Part shown: positions 34,096 to 43,767 of the stretch, piece after piece
Numbering within the stretch: the stretch's first letter is position 1
How the letters are laid out: each line of letters begins with the position of its first letter
Origin: Halieaceae bacterium
Lineage (GTDB): Bacteria; Pseudomonadota; Gammaproteobacteria; Pseudomonadales; Halieaceae
Reading direction: 5' to 3'
Length of the DNA stretch: 64,000 bases
Assembly (NCBI GenBank): GCA_902613175.1
Contig: CACMGJ010000006.1
Span: 1-64,000 of the forward strand
Notes under the pieces: model-generated
Told to the model about the DNA's origin: nothing
The model's database searches: none
What the model saw: only the letters and a program-made list of their open reading frames with translations
Translations under genes and position numbers: made by a program

Positions 34096-35229
34096 ATGAG
34101 CAAGCGTGCGTTAGACGGAATTAAAGTGGTCGAAATAGCAGGGATTGGGCCAGGTCCGTGTGCAGGAATGATGCTGGCAGATATGGGGGCAGAGGTAACG
34201 GTCATAGATCGTCCAGTGTCGGACCCCGAGACGGCAGCAGCCTTTGCGAAATACACCATCTTTAATCGCGGCAAAAAGTCAGTTGCATTGAATTTAAAGG
34301 ACCCTGATGCCGTCGATGCATTTCTTAAGTTAATCGATACCGCAGACGTGTTGATTGAGGGGTTTCGCCCCGGTGTCATGGAGCGGCTCGGCCTCGGCCC
34401 TGAGGTCTGCTGCGAGCGCAATCCAAAGCTGGTCTACGGCCGCATGACTGGGTGGGGACAAACCGGCCCGTTATCACATGCGGCAGGGCATGACCCGAAC
34501 TACATTGCCCTCACGGGCGCGCTTTGGGCAGGGGGTAGTCATGAGCACAGACCGACAGCGCCATTGACCCTTATCGGTGACCTAGGCGGTGGCACTATGA
34601 TGTTGGTATTTGGAGTCTTGAGCGCCATTATCCACGCGCAAAAAACCGGCGAAGGTCAGGTGGTGGACGCAGCGATTACTGATGGCGCCGCTTATATTTC
34701 GACGCTGTTGTGGGGGATGCATAACTCCGGGCAAATGACGGATGTTCCCGGTTCGGGGTGGGCTGACTTTGGTTCCCCTTGGCACGATACCTATCGGTGC
34801 TCGGATGGTGAGTACATTACCGTGTGTGCACTAGAACCCCAGTTTTATGCATTGCTTATTGATGGCTTGAATCTCAATGATGACCCGATGTTTGCCAATC
34901 AATGGGACAAAGAGCAGTGGCAGGCTGGCAAGGAAAAGTTCTGCAGTATTTTCGCCGCTAAGACCCGTCAAGAGTGGTGTGATCAATTCGAAGGAACCGA
35001 TGTTTGTTTCGCACCCGTTCTCAACTTTTCAGAAGCGCTTGAGCATCCGCATAACGTTGCGCGTGAGACCTTTTTTACCCGAGACGGGATTGCCCAGCCA
35101 AGCCCCGCGCCGAAGCTCAGTGCAACGCCGGGTGCGGCCGGCACAGTACCGACACCAGGGACGCATACCGCTGAAGTGTTGGATGCTTTAGATCTCGATT
35201 CTGAGACACTTAAGAAGTTGGTTGGTTAA
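34096..35229 (+). CDS. CaiB/BaiF-type (family III) CoA transferase
   Basis: Cytoplasmic enzyme of 377 residues related to alpha-methylacyl-CoA racemase and family III CoA transferases. It has the N-terminal GIKVVEIAGIGPGPCAGMML, FNRGKKSVALNLK (CoA adenine site), FRPGVMERLGLGP, GRMTGWGQTGP and the catalytic aspartate D162 in IGDLGGGTM. The APVLNF and HPHNVARETF C-terminal segments are typical. The length and HDPNYIALTG point to the racemase branch. A GAGAGGGG ribosome site precedes the ATG. gabD follows 42 bases later on the same strand. Confidence 0.88.
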   Translation: MSKRALDGIKVVEIAGIGPGPCAGMMLADMGAEVTVIDRPVSDPETAAAFAKYTIFNRGKKSVALNLKDPDAVDAFLKLIDTADVLIEGFRPGVMERLGLGPEVCCERNPKLVYGRMTGWGQTGPLSHAAGHDPNYIALTGALWAGGSHEHRPTAPLTLIGDLGGGTMMLVFGVLSAIIHAQKTGEGQVVDAAITDGAAYISTLLWGMHNSGQMTDVPGSGWADFGSPWHDTYRCSDGEYITVCALEPQFYALLIDGLNLNDDPMFANQWDKEQWQAGKEKFCSIFAAKTRQEWCDQFEGTDVCFAPVLNFSEALEHPHNVARETFFTRDGIAQPSPAPKLSATPGAAGTVPTPGTHTAEVLDALDLDSETLKKLVG

Positions 35230-35271
35230 CAAAATAACGGCGGCATTTGCGCGCTGGTGGGGGAGATTCCT

Positions 35272-36732
35272 TTGAAGGAACAACTATCTGATCAGGGTCT
35301 TTTAAAGACACAGGCCTTCATCAATGGTCATTGGATTGATGCCCATAATGTAGCAACTATTGATGTGACGAATCCAGCGAACGGTGAGGTCCTTGCCAGC
35401 GTCGCCAAAGTTGGAGCTGCTGAAACTGCGCAGGCTATTGAGGCTGCCGAGAAGGCAATGGAGAGCTGGCGGAATTTGCCTGCCAAGGCTCGCGCTAACA
35501 TTCTCCGAGACTGGTTCAATATCATCATGGCCCATCAGGAAGATCTTGCGAGGATCATGACCCTTGAACAGGGCAAGGTCATTGCTGAGAGCCGCGGTGA
35601 GGTGGCATACGGCGCATCCTACATCGAGTGGTTTGCCGAGCAAGCGAAACGCATCGATGGTGACGTGATACCCGGCCCCAGCCCAGACAAGCGTATTGTG
35701 TGCATCAAGCAGCCCGTGGGTGTCTGCGCTGCCATTACACCCTGGAACTTCCCCAATGCCATGATTACGCGCAAGGCAGCGCCTGCGCTGGCAGCGGGGT
35801 GCTCGATTGTGATTAAGCCTGCGAGTGAAACGCCCTTATCGGCTCTAGCCCTTGCTGAGCTCGCCAAGCGAGCAGGTATTCCCGACGGTGTGTTGAACGT
35901 CGTTGTAGGTAGCTCTGGCGATATCGGAAGTGAGCTGACTTCAAATCCTATCGTGCGGAAACTCTCGTTCACCGGGTCAACGGAAGTCGGGAAATTACTT
36001 GAAGCTCAGTGCGTCCCGACCTTGAAGAAAACGTCGATGGAGTTAGGCGGGAACGCGCCGTTCATTGTCTTCGAGGATGCGGATCTCGACTCGGCGGTCC
36101 AGGGCGCGCTCATTTCTAAGTACCGTAACAGTGGTCAGACCTGTGTCTGTTCCAACCGGATTTTGGTGCAGGCCTCGGTTGCAGACGCGTTTGTTGAGAA
36201 GCTGGTCGCAGCCACTTCGAGGCTCAGTCTCGGCAATGGCCTTGCTGAGGGCGTTGATTTGGGTCCACTGGTCAATAACCGAGCGGTACACGACGTCGAT
36301 GCGTTGGTAAAAGCAACGGTGCAAGCGGGCGCTACGGTCGCGCTCGGCGGGGCTCCCAGCGAATTGGGTGGCAATTTCTATCAGCCTACAATTCTCACCC
36401 ATGTCACGCCTGACATGGCTGTGTTCCGGAATGAGATATTTGGCCCCGTAGCGCCCGTGACTGTTTTCGAGACGGAGGAAGAGGCGATTGCTCTGGCTAA
36501 CGACACTGAGTTCGGATTGGCGAGTTATTTTTATACTCGTGATATTGGTCGCGTATGGCGAGTCAGCGAAGCGCTTGACTACGGCATCGTGGGCGTCAAC
36601 GAGGGCATCATTTCAAACGAAATGGCACCCTTTGGTGGCGTGAAAGAATCTGGTTCCGGTCGCGAGGGCTCTAAGTACGGAATTGAGGATTACCTCGAGA
36701 TTAAATACGTGCTGATCGGTGGGCTGGCATAG
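35272..36732 (+). CDS. gabD: NAD(P)-dependent succinate-semialdehyde dehydrogenase
   Basis: Aldehyde dehydrogenase of 486 residues oxidising succinate semialdehyde (GABA branch) or a similar semialdehyde. Family features: AITPWNFPNAMITRK, FTGSTEVGKLL, catalytic Glu in MELGGNAP (E257), nucleophile Cys in GQTCVCSNR (C291), and NEGIISNEMAPFGGVKESG, the GabD C-terminal signature. TTG is chosen as start because GGGGGAG lies about 7 bases upstream; a GTG 5 codons earlier is possible. A perfect 13-bp inverted repeat overlaps its stop codon. Confidence 0.92.
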   Translation: MKEQLSDQGLLKTQAFINGHWIDAHNVATIDVTNPANGEVLASVAKVGAAETAQAIEAAEKAMESWRNLPAKARANILRDWFNIIMAHQEDLARIMTLEQGKVIAESRGEVAYGASYIEWFAEQAKRIDGDVIPGPSPDKRIVCIKQPVGVCAAITPWNFPNAMITRKAAPALAAGCSIVIKPASETPLSALALAELAKRAGIPDGVLNVVVGSSGDIGSELTSNPIVRKLSFTGSTEVGKLLEAQCVPTLKKTSMELGGNAPFIVFEDADLDSAVQGALISKYRNSGQTCVCSNRILVQASVADAFVEKLVAATSRLSLGNGLAEGVDLGPLVNNRAVHDVDALVKATVQAGATVALGGAPSELGGNFYQPTILTHVTPDMAVFRNEIFGPVAPVTVFETEEEAIALANDTEFGLASYFYTRDIGRVWRVSEALDYGIVGVNEGIISNEMAPFGGVKESGSGREGSKYGIEDYLEIKYVLIGGLA

Positions 36733-36745
36733 CAGCCCACCGATC
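36714..36745. terminator. Strong hairpin overlapping the gabD stop, convergent junction
   Basis: Perfect 13-bp arms GATCGGTGGGCTG and CAGCCCACCGATC around a 6-base loop that contains the TAG stop. No U-tract follows on either strand, so it is either an unusual terminator or an mRNA 3'-end stabiliser between gabD and the convergent GH3 gene. Confidence 0.55.
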
Positions 36746-36764
36746 AATCGATCCTCCCGGTGTT

Positions 36765-39707
36765 TTACTCTGCTTCGAATCGCACGTTATCGATTCGGAA
36801 GTGCGTCCCATTATGGTCCCGAGCCCAGATGACAATGCCCGTGTTCACGTTAGAGATCACCAGCCCCGTTGAGGTGAATGCGGACATGGGGACTTTCACG
36901 GTTTGCCAGTCATTTCCAGGTTGCACGGTTAAGTCGATGTGCGCTGACGTGCAGGGGTAAAAGCAATCAAGCTTGACTCGGTAATCATTGGGCCCCTCGA
37001 TATGCTTCAAGTCCAGAACAAAATGACCGCCTGCATAATCGCTCAGATCGACGCCTGTTGATGACTCTGTGAAGAGCGCAGCATAGGCAGCTGCGGGTTC
37101 ATGTCTGATTTCGAGCACGGGTCCGCGTTGCTCATCACTAAGATAAGACCAACTGATGCTCGGGCAGGCTTCACCATCATCGTTGATACACAAGTCGTAG
37201 TTGATTGCGGAGTCAAAAGCTCGCGTACCTAAGTCATAGGTTGCGGTGAAATCACCGTTTTCGAATACCCAGAAAGGATCTGCGTTTGGATTGCCTCCTC
37301 CCGTTCCACCGCCTGAGCCAGAACCCTCGACAATGCCCGACTTAGTATTATTCGGGTCTTCTATCAGCGTTGGAAGGTCCTGAGTATCCGAATAACTCAA
37401 ACCATAGCCACGATCAAAGAGGGCGGAGGCAACTGGCGCTTCTGCATTTGCGGGGTTGATAGCGCCACCCGGCCAGCTGAAGCTGAGACGACCGGTCATG
37501 TCATGTGCCGGAGTTCCCTGAGCATCGGTAAACAGAACATCAGAGATGCCGGCCGCTTCAGTGCCCGGTAGCCAGCTCGCTACGAAAGCATCAGACAGGT
37601 TCAGCTCTGGATTAATAAACATGGGTCTGCCACTCATTAAGAGAGTGATAACCGGGATGCCCGAGTCTCTCAGGCCCTGCACTTGGTTCAAGACACCGCT
37701 CGCACCCCAGTCAAGATTTTGGAGATCGCCGTTTCCCTCGGCATAAGGCTGTTCTGAAAGTACAACGACGACCACATCTGGTGTGGTCGTGAAACTGCCC
37801 GGAGCCGAATAGTCTAGAGTGCCACCCGCCGCTTCGACGGTATCCGTGAAGGCATCCCGAATGGTTGTCGCTCCCGGGAAGTCGGCGTTTGTCGTACCTG
37901 TTCCCTGCCACGTTACGGACCAGCCACCAGCTTGGAGCGGCACACTGTCTGCCGCACTGCCGACGAGTAAGATGTGTTGGTCTGGACGCAGTGGCAAGAT
38001 CTGACCGTTATTTTTTAAAAGCACCTGCGAGCGGCGAACGGCCTCCCGCGCAATTTCGCGGTGGGCAGCACTACCTACAACTTCGACGGGTTGTCTGGCT
38101 GGATCAAAGTTGCGATCGATAAGCCCCAGTTTTTGTTTGAGCTCGATGATGCGTGTCACGGCTTCGTCGATGCGGGCCTCTGAAACCTGATTTGTTTCAA
38201 CCTGATTGATTAGGTTGTTTCTGAACGAGAGCCATTGCGTCGGCACCATCACCATATCGATACCGGCATTGATCGCCTGAGCGCAGCCGCTATCTGAGCA
38301 TCCCTGGACCTGTCCGACGCCGTTCCAATCGGAAATGACCATGCCGTCGAAGCCTAATTGCGCCCGAAGAACATCGGTGAGCAAGGATTTAGATCCGTGG
38401 ACTTTCACGCCATTGACGCTGTTGAAGGTGGCCATGACTGTATCCACAGCGGCATCAAATGCGCCTGTGTAGCCCGATCCGTGCTGAGCTAAGAGATCCG
38501 CAGTACTCAGCTCGGTGTTTCCTTGGTCTCTACCCGCAGTGGTGCCACCGTCGCCTATAAAGTGCTTTGCTGTGGCCGCTAGACCTTCGCCTTCGATTCC
38601 TTCAACCATGGCTCGGCCGTAGGCTTCCACAAGATCGGGGTCATCTGAATAGCTCTCGTAGGTCCGACCCCACCGGTAGTCTTTTGCTTGTGCAAGCGTT
38701 GGCGCAAACGTCCAGTCAATGCCCGTTGCGGCCACTTCTCGTGCTGTTGCTATTGCAATTTCACCGATAAATTGTGGATCGCTAATAGCCCCCAAGCCGA
38801 TGTTGTGCGGAAAAATCGTGGCGCCGCGCACGTTGTTGTGGCCATGAACCGCATCGGTTCCCCAGATGATGGGAATACCTAAGCTACTGGGTGAAGTTTC
38901 AAGCGAGGCTGCTCGTAGTGATCTGGCGTAGGCGAGCCACTCCTCGGGTGTGGCCGCGCGATTGCCATTCGGATGGCTACCACCGCCATTTAGCACGCTC
39001 CCAATACCGTACTCAGTGATTTCTTCTGGCGTGATATAGGCGATCTCCGGCTGAATCATTTGACCCACTTTCTGGGCAAGCGTCATGGCTTCGACAATTT
39101 CGGTTGCGCTTGCACTAAACAAATCGAACTGCGCTGCTACGACTGTGACTGTGCGAGTCACCTGACTCGAGTTTCCTGCCGCGTCCGTGGCCGTGTAAGT
39201 CAAGGTATAAACACCGGGTTCGGATCCAACGGAGCCGCTGATAACCACGTCGATAGTGCCGTCGGTATCGTCTGTTGCGGTAGCACCCGGGTCACTGAAC
39301 GTCTGCTCGGTCGTAATCTCAATAGAGTCCTCACCCAGCAGCGTGATCACAGGTGGCGTGGTATCGACAGCCATTACCGTGACTTCGCGGGTGATCTGAC
39401 TCGAATTGCCTGCGGCATCGGTTGCTGCGTAGGTAATGATGTAAACCCCGGGTTCAGAACCGACTTCACCGCTTACGACAACATCGACTGAGCCGTCAAC
39501 GTTGTCTTGCGCGGTCGCTCCTTGTTCTTCGTAGGCCTCACCAACGTTGATTTGTACTGAAGCTTCACCATTAAGTGTTATTACCGGTGCCGTGGTATCG
39601 AGTGTCACGACGGTCGGAGGTAGAGGGGAGCCGCTGCCACCGCCGCCGCAGGCACTTAGAAGTGAGAGACAGAGAGTGAAGCTGAGTAGCGAGCGTGTTG
39701 GAATCAT
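36765..39707 (-). CDS. GH3 beta-glucosidase/exo-glucanase lipoprotein with Ig-like repeats
   Basis: Lipid-anchored glycosidase of 980 residues that removes terminal glucose from beta-glucan oligomers. Domains: lipoprotein signal with lipobox LLSAC (C20), Gly-rich linker, two HYR/DUF5011-like Ig repeats (each with D-TTAPVITLNGE / TTPPVITLLGE and TDAAGNSSQ), GH3 N-terminal domain with WGTDAVHGHNN and nucleophile D460 in VISDWNG, GH3 C-terminal domain (GGWSVTWQGTGTTNADFPG), a Ser/Gly linker and a C-terminal ExoP-type galactose-binding-like domain (DLKHIEGPNDYRVKLDCFYP). The ATG is chosen for the signal peptide; an upstream in-frame extension is not supported. It is a paralogue of the second GH3 gene in this locus, which lacks the Ig repeats. 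Confidence 0.93.
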   Translation of the reverse strand: MIPTRSLLSFTLCLSLLSACGGGGSGSPLPPTVVTLDTTAPVITLNGEASVQINVGEAYEEQGATAQDNVDGSVDVVVSGEVGSEPGVYIITYAATDAAGNSSQITREVTVMAVDTTPPVITLLGEDSIEITTEQTFSDPGATATDDTDGTIDVVISGSVGSEPGVYTLTYTATDAAGNSSQVTRTVTVVAAQFDLFSASATEIVEAMTLAQKVGQMIQPEIAYITPEEITEYGIGSVLNGGGSHPNGNRAATPEEWLAYARSLRAASLETSPSSLGIPIIWGTDAVHGHNNVRGATIFPHNIGLGAISDPQFIGEIAIATAREVAATGIDWTFAPTLAQAKDYRWGRTYESYSDDPDLVEAYGRAMVEGIEGEGLAATAKHFIGDGGTTAGRDQGNTELSTADLLAQHGSGYTGAFDAAVDTVMATFNSVNGVKVHGSKSLLTDVLRAQLGFDGMVISDWNGVGQVQGCSDSGCAQAINAGIDMVMVPTQWLSFRNNLINQVETNQVSEARIDEAVTRIIELKQKLGLIDRNFDPARQPVEVVGSAAHREIAREAVRRSQVLLKNNGQILPLRPDQHILLVGSAADSVPLQAGGWSVTWQGTGTTNADFPGATTIRDAFTDTVEAAGGTLDYSAPGSFTTTPDVVVVVLSEQPYAEGNGDLQNLDWGASGVLNQVQGLRDSGIPVITLLMSGRPMFINPELNLSDAFVASWLPGTEAAGISDVLFTDAQGTPAHDMTGRLSFSWPGGAINPANAEAPVASALFDRGYGLSYSDTQDLPTLIEDPNNTKSGIVEGSGSGGGTGGGNPNADPFWVFENGDFTATYDLGTRAFDSAINYDLCINDDGEACPSISWSYLSDEQRGPVLEIRHEPAAAYAALFTESSTGVDLSDYAGGHFVLDLKHIEGPNDYRVKLDCFYPCTSAHIDLTVQPGNDWQTVKVPMSAFTSTGLVISNVNTGIVIWARDHNGTHFRIDNVRFEAE

Positions 39708-39861
39708 AGTTTTAAGCCCTGAGCGGATCGCGTAACGGTGCCGACAGGCGGTTGGCAACTCAATGCTAATGGGATTAAACGGACCCAAAAAGCGATGCAT
39801 GTTCGTTGTAGATTGTTGGACCATCAGTCCTTAGCCTGTGCGGCAGGATAGTGGGGGCTGT

Positions 39862-40281
39862 ATGGAACGCACAGGTCAGTGCCTTTGTTGGCAAATAAAA
39901 CTAACCATCAATGACGACAATATTGAATTGGATGTGTGCCACTGCAAAAACTGTTAGTTGCAGTCGGGCAGTGCCCACGCGCCGTTTCTCGCAGTAGCGC
40001 TCGATAACTTGAGCGTCGATGGGGGCCCACAGTGCTTTGCCGATCGCGATACGGTGAGTGGTCGCAAGGTACGCCGATACTTCTGCAGTGATTGTGGGTC
40101 ACCAGCCTATGTGGTTGTGGAACGTGCCCCAACGACCGCCTCTGTGTTCTCAGGGTTGCTAGAACAGACGTCGGACTTGAGGCCAAAGGTTCATGGGTAG
40201 ACGATAAACAAACACGCTTGGGTCGAGATGACAGAGGCCGAACTGAAATACGACATGGATCCGGGGCTTTCACCCCGCTAG
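39862..40281 (+). pseudogene. GFA-family (glutathione-dependent formaldehyde-activating-like) zinc protein, two nonsense codons
   Basis: One unbroken frame of 139 codons apart from two TAG codons. It encodes the GFA fold: CLCWQIKL, VCHCKNC, then after a TAG (39955-39957) LQSGSAHAPF, later RYFCSDCGSPAYVV with the last two zinc cysteines, LRPKVHG, a second TAG (40198-40200), then TINKHAWVEM. Homologues read CHC-x2-C-Q-x-QSGSA and HVW-x-x-x-K-H-AWV, so the stops stand for glutamine (CAG) and tryptophan (TGG). The remaining sequence is well preserved, so inactivation looks recent. Confidence 0.85.
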
Positions 40282-40407
40282 CATTAGAAGCTGGTGACGG
40301 TATGATGCGTCACCAGAAGAGGGCGTATCGCGATCGCTTGAGTTCACGTGTCAGCTCCTCATGAATAGGCAATCAACAACACAAGCCAACAATAAGAGGT
40401 TATTTCG

Positions 40408-41697
40408 ATGACGGATTCAGACGCTCGCGTCGCCGCCTATTTGCAACAAGCGGCTCAGGAAGCATGGAATGTTAAGGAAATAGGGGACGACCTTCCTCGC
40501 CGCAAAATCGAGCGAGTCGGCATCATCGGCGCCGGGACGATGGGCGGCGGTATTTCAATGAACTTCGCATCGGCCGGTCTTCCGGTGACTATCGTTGAGA
40601 CAAAGCAGGAGGCGCTTGATCGCGGACTCAGAACGATACGAAAAAACTATCAGCGTAGCGCTGATCGTGGGCGCTTCCCGCAGGAAGAAGTCGATATTTG
40701 CATGAACTGCTACACCCCCTCGTTGGACCTGTCTGCTTTGGCTGACTGCGATCTCATTATCGAGGCGGTATTCGAAGATATGGACATTAAAAAGTCCGTC
40801 TTCAGTCAACTCGATAAGATCGCTAAACCTGGCGCCATACTTGCCACCAATACGTCAGCGCTCAATATCGACGAAATCGCTTCGGTCACGACGCGACCAG
40901 AGGATGTTATTGGCCTGCACTTCTTTTCTCCGGCGAACGTCATGCGCCTACTTGAAATTGTGCGGGCCGAACAGACCGCAGACGATGTCGTTGCGACCTC
41001 GGTGGACCTCGCTCGTCACATTGGTAAAGTGGCGACCTTGGTTGGGGTGTGTCCGGGTTTCGTAGGCAATCGAATCTTATTTGCGCGTCAATATCAGGCA
41101 AACGCTCTAATCTATGAGGGCATCATGCCATGGGATATTGACGCTGCTTTCAACGAGTTTGGATTTAAAATGGGACCTTTCCAAATGTCCGATCTAGCCG
41201 GTTTGGATATTGGCTGGAAGAAAGGCGCGAAGACAGCTAACCCCATTCGCGATGCGCTCTGTGAGCTCGATCGGCGTGGTCAGAAGACGGGCGCTGGCTA
41301 TTATGATTACGACGAAAATCGAAAAAATGTACCCTCTGAAATCACTGCAGGAATCATTCGTGAAATAACCGGTGCGGGTGATGCGACCCTGTCGTCGGAA
41401 GCCATTATTGATCGTTGCGTGATACCCATGATCAACGAGGCCCTAGCTATTCTGGAAGAGAACAAAGCGCAGAGGCCCAGCGACATCGATGTTGTCTGGA
41501 TCAATGGCTATGGCTGGCCTTTGGACAAGGGTGGGGTCATGTATTACGCCGATATGTTGGGTGCCGAGAAAGTGCTCGCTGTCATGAAAGACTTAGCCGC
41601 TAGTGACGAGTCCATTCGTGTATCACCGTTGCTTGAAGAGCTCGTATCCATAGGTGGTCGGTTCGTCGATATCGATACCGGTGGACTGAAGGTTTAG
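40408..41697 (+). CDS. 3-hydroxyacyl-CoA dehydrogenase
   Basis: Cytoplasmic NAD-dependent enzyme of beta-oxidation (L-3-hydroxyacyl-CoA to 3-ketoacyl-CoA); 429 residues. It starts with about 30 residues resembling the linker before the dehydrogenase part of a FadJ/FadB-type multifunctional protein, then the Rossmann domain ([41 protein letters not shown]), catalytic His in [11 protein letters not shown], and two C-terminal 3HCDH domains ([27 protein letters not shown] with [12 protein letters not shown]). There is no enoyl-CoA hydratase domain, so it looks like a dehydrogenase-only relative of the multifunctional proteins. AGAGG ribosome site. It is not obviously operonic. Confidence 0.92.
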   Translation: MTDSDARVAAYLQQAAQEAWNVKEIGDDLPRRKIERVGIIGAGTMGGGISMNFASAGLPVTIVETKQEALDRGLRTIRKNYQRSADRGRFPQEEVDICMNCYTPSLDLSALADCDLIIEAVFEDMDIKKSVFSQLDKIAKPGAILATNTSALNIDEIASVTTRPEDVIGLHFFSPANVMRLLEIVRAEQTADDVVATSVDLARHIGKVATLVGVCPGFVGNRILFARQYQANALIYEGIMPWDIDAAFNEFGFKMGPFQMSDLAGLDIGWKKGAKTANPIRDALCELDRRGQKTGAGYYDYDENRKNVPSEITAGIIREITGAGDATLSSEAIIDRCVIPMINEALAILEENKAQRPSDIDVVWINGYGWPLDKGGVMYYADMLGAEKVLAVMKDLAASDESIRVSPLLEELVSIGGRFVDIDTGGLKV

Positions 41698-41730
41698 GCG
41701 CAACGCCGATCTCCTCAAGGTAGCCATAGT

Positions 41731-42885
41731 GTGAACCAAGCTCAGACTCAAACCGGATCATTCACGCAGTTCTTCTCACGAACGGTGACGGACTCTGATC
41801 GTTTATTCTGGCTACTGAATGCGGGAGGCTGGGTTGGTCTGTCGGTCGTTACGCTGGTGAGTCTGTCTCTTCCGTATGATCAGCTGGAATTCGCTTACAT
41901 TGCACACAATCTTATCCAGTCCGTGGGTGGCTTTCTCCTGTGTGCGCCTCTGCGGACAGCCATTAAGCAGTCATGGACATGGAGTCCCTGGAACAGGGTG
42001 CTTACGGCAAGCGCACTCACAATTGTTGGCGCGGCCGTGTGGACCGCTTTCCGTCTGCAGTTACTCATGATCCTGACCGATGAAACAGGCTTATGGGGCG
42101 ATTTTGGCGGCTGGTTTTTCGCATCACTTTTCGTTTTCCTCGCGTGGGTTCTGCTTTACCACCTCGTAAAGTTTGCACAGCTACTCCAGGGAGAGAAAGA
42201 GACGCTGCTGGTGCTTGAGGCGGGTCGACGAAAAGAGGCGTTCAAGCTGGTCTCGGCCGAGTCGGCCGCGCGAGAAGCGCAATTGAAATTGCTCCGTTAT
42301 CAGTTAAACCCACACTTTCTATTCAACACTCTTAACTCAATCGCATCGCTGGTGAGCACTAAGCGCAGCCACGATGCGCAGAGCATGATTGCGGAGTTGT
42401 CGACCTTTCTTCGATTCTCTCTTGAGTCCGATAGAAACATCACAATCCCGCTGCGGGATGAAATCGAAGCGCTCGATCTATATCTGAGGATCGAGCAAGT
42501 GCGTTTCTCCGACCGCTTGATCGTTGAGCAAGAGATCGATCCTCGAGCACTTTCGATACAGGTCCCTAGCCTACTATTGCAACCGCTGGTGGAGAATTCG
42601 ATCAAGCACGCCATCGGGCGGGCCGAAGAGGGGGGGCATATTCTCATCACGGCAAAGCGCACTGACCAAAAGTTAGTTTTGAGTGTTGAAGACAGCGGCT
42701 CGGGCGGGGATGAAAAACACCCGGAACTCTCAGATTTGTTCGAGACACCGGGGTTTGGATTGCGCAGTACGGCAGAGCGTCTAGAAAACTTATACGGTGA
42801 TAGCTTCAGCTTCAACGCATCGACTTCGCGATTAGGTGGTTTGAAACTTGCGGTACACTTGCCCGCTAGAGGTAAACAAAAATGA
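41731..42885 (+). CDS. LytS/YehU-type sensor histidine kinase
   Basis: Membrane sensor of 384 residues: four predicted N-terminal helices (about 28-150, e.g. LFWLLNAGGWVGLSVVTLVSL), a coiled-coil linker (LLQGEKETLLVLEAGRRKEA), the His_kinase domain with phospho-acceptor H195 in YQLNPHFLFNTLNSI and a HATPase with LLLQPLVENSIKHA and SVEDSGSGG. No periplasmic sensor domain is visible, so the stimulus is probably read in or near the membrane. It overlaps the response regulator gene (ATGA) and lies upstream of the laminarinase gene. Confidence 0.92.
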   Translation: MNQAQTQTGSFTQFFSRTVTDSDRLFWLLNAGGWVGLSVVTLVSLSLPYDQLEFAYIAHNLIQSVGGFLLCAPLRTAIKQSWTWSPWNRVLTASALTIVGAAVWTAFRLQLLMILTDETGLWGDFGGWFFASLFVFLAWVLLYHLVKFAQLLQGEKETLLVLEAGRRKEAFKLVSAESAAREAQLKLLRYQLNPHFLFNTLNSIASLVSTKRSHDAQSMIAELSTFLRFSLESDRNITIPLRDEIEALDLYLRIEQVRFSDRLIVEQEIDPRALSIQVPSLLLQPLVENSIKHAIGRAEEGGHILITAKRTDQKLVLSVEDSGSGGDEKHPELSDLFETPGFGLRSTAERLENLYGDSFSFNASTSRLGGLKLAVHLPARGKQK

Positions 42886-43667
42886 CAGAACCGCTGCGAG
42901 TGTTGATCGTCGATGACGAGCCATTGGCGCTCGATTACATGGAGACCTTATTGGCGTCAGTGCCTGATGTGCAGCTGATAGGGCGCTGCCGGAGTGGGCG
43001 CGAGGCGCTGGCTGAACTTCAAAAGCAGGCAGTCGATCTCATGTTTCTGGATATCCAGATGCCGGGTCTCAATGGCCTAGATGTGGTGAAGCGCTGTCAA
43101 AGTGACGTGATGCCCGTCGTGGTTTTTGCAACCGCTTACGATGAATACGCAGTTCGCGCTTTCGAAGCCAACGCGGTTGATTATTTGTTGAAACCCTTCG
43201 AGGCGGAGCGCGTTCGTGAAGCCATATTGCGCGCGCGAGACCGTTTGCTCTCTGTGGCGCTGCAGAGCGGAAAGGAAGCGGCGGTAGCAGCCATTGCAGG
43301 TCTTGAAGGCGGTAGTGAGTTGCTTGCAGGTGATATCCAGGAACGACCGACGCGGCTACCGATCAAAGACGGACCACATACCCATCTAGTTCAACTCGAG
43401 ACGATTGATTGGATCGATGCCGCTGGGGACTACATGTGTGTGCACGCAGGTAATGAAACCTATATTCTCCGGTCCACCATGAAGGAGCTCGAAAAGAAGC
43501 TCACATCAGAGTTCGTAAGAATTCACCGATCCACCATTGTTAATCTCAACAAGGTTCGCTCGGTCGATGCTATTCCCAAGGGCGAGTGCCTGCTCCACCT
43601 TGATGATGACGTCAGTCTGAAAGTCAGTCGAAACTACCGATCTGCTGTCCAAGACCTCATGGGATAG
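42882..43667 (+). CDS. LytTR-family response regulator
   Basis: DNA-binding response regulator of 261 residues paired with the preceding kinase. The receiver domain (1-122) has the acidic pair D11/D12 and the phospho-acceptor D57 in LMFLDIQMPG; the C-terminal LytTR domain (about 160-258) shows HLVQLETIDWIDAAGDYMCV and FVRIHRSTIVNLNKV. It lies 133 bases upstream of the GH16 laminarinase gene on the same strand, so regulation of glucan use is a reasonable but unproven inference. Confidence 0.93.
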   Translation: MTEPLRVLIVDDEPLALDYMETLLASVPDVQLIGRCRSGREALAELQKQAVDLMFLDIQMPGLNGLDVVKRCQSDVMPVVVFATAYDEYAVRAFEANAVDYLLKPFEAERVREAILRARDRLLSVALQSGKEAAVAAIAGLEGGSELLAGDIQERPTRLPIKDGPHTHLVQLETIDWIDAAGDYMCVHAGNETYILRSTMKELEKKLTSEFVRIHRSTIVNLNKVRSVDAIPKGECLLHLDDDVSLKVSRNYRSAVQDLMG

Positions 43668-43767
43668 GGCGTATTTAAGCGCTTTCCCACTTGTCTTGCT
43701 GTAAGTCCCTATCGTCGCGTTTGTATTAAGTGCTGTTCTTCTATGTGGGATAAAGCACTCTACTAAA

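Noticed and set aside
7431-40281. TAG reassigned as a sense codon
   Set aside because: Intact genes here (glpK, aminotransferase, gabD) terminate with TAG at the expected ends, and one broken gene has TAA plus other lesions.
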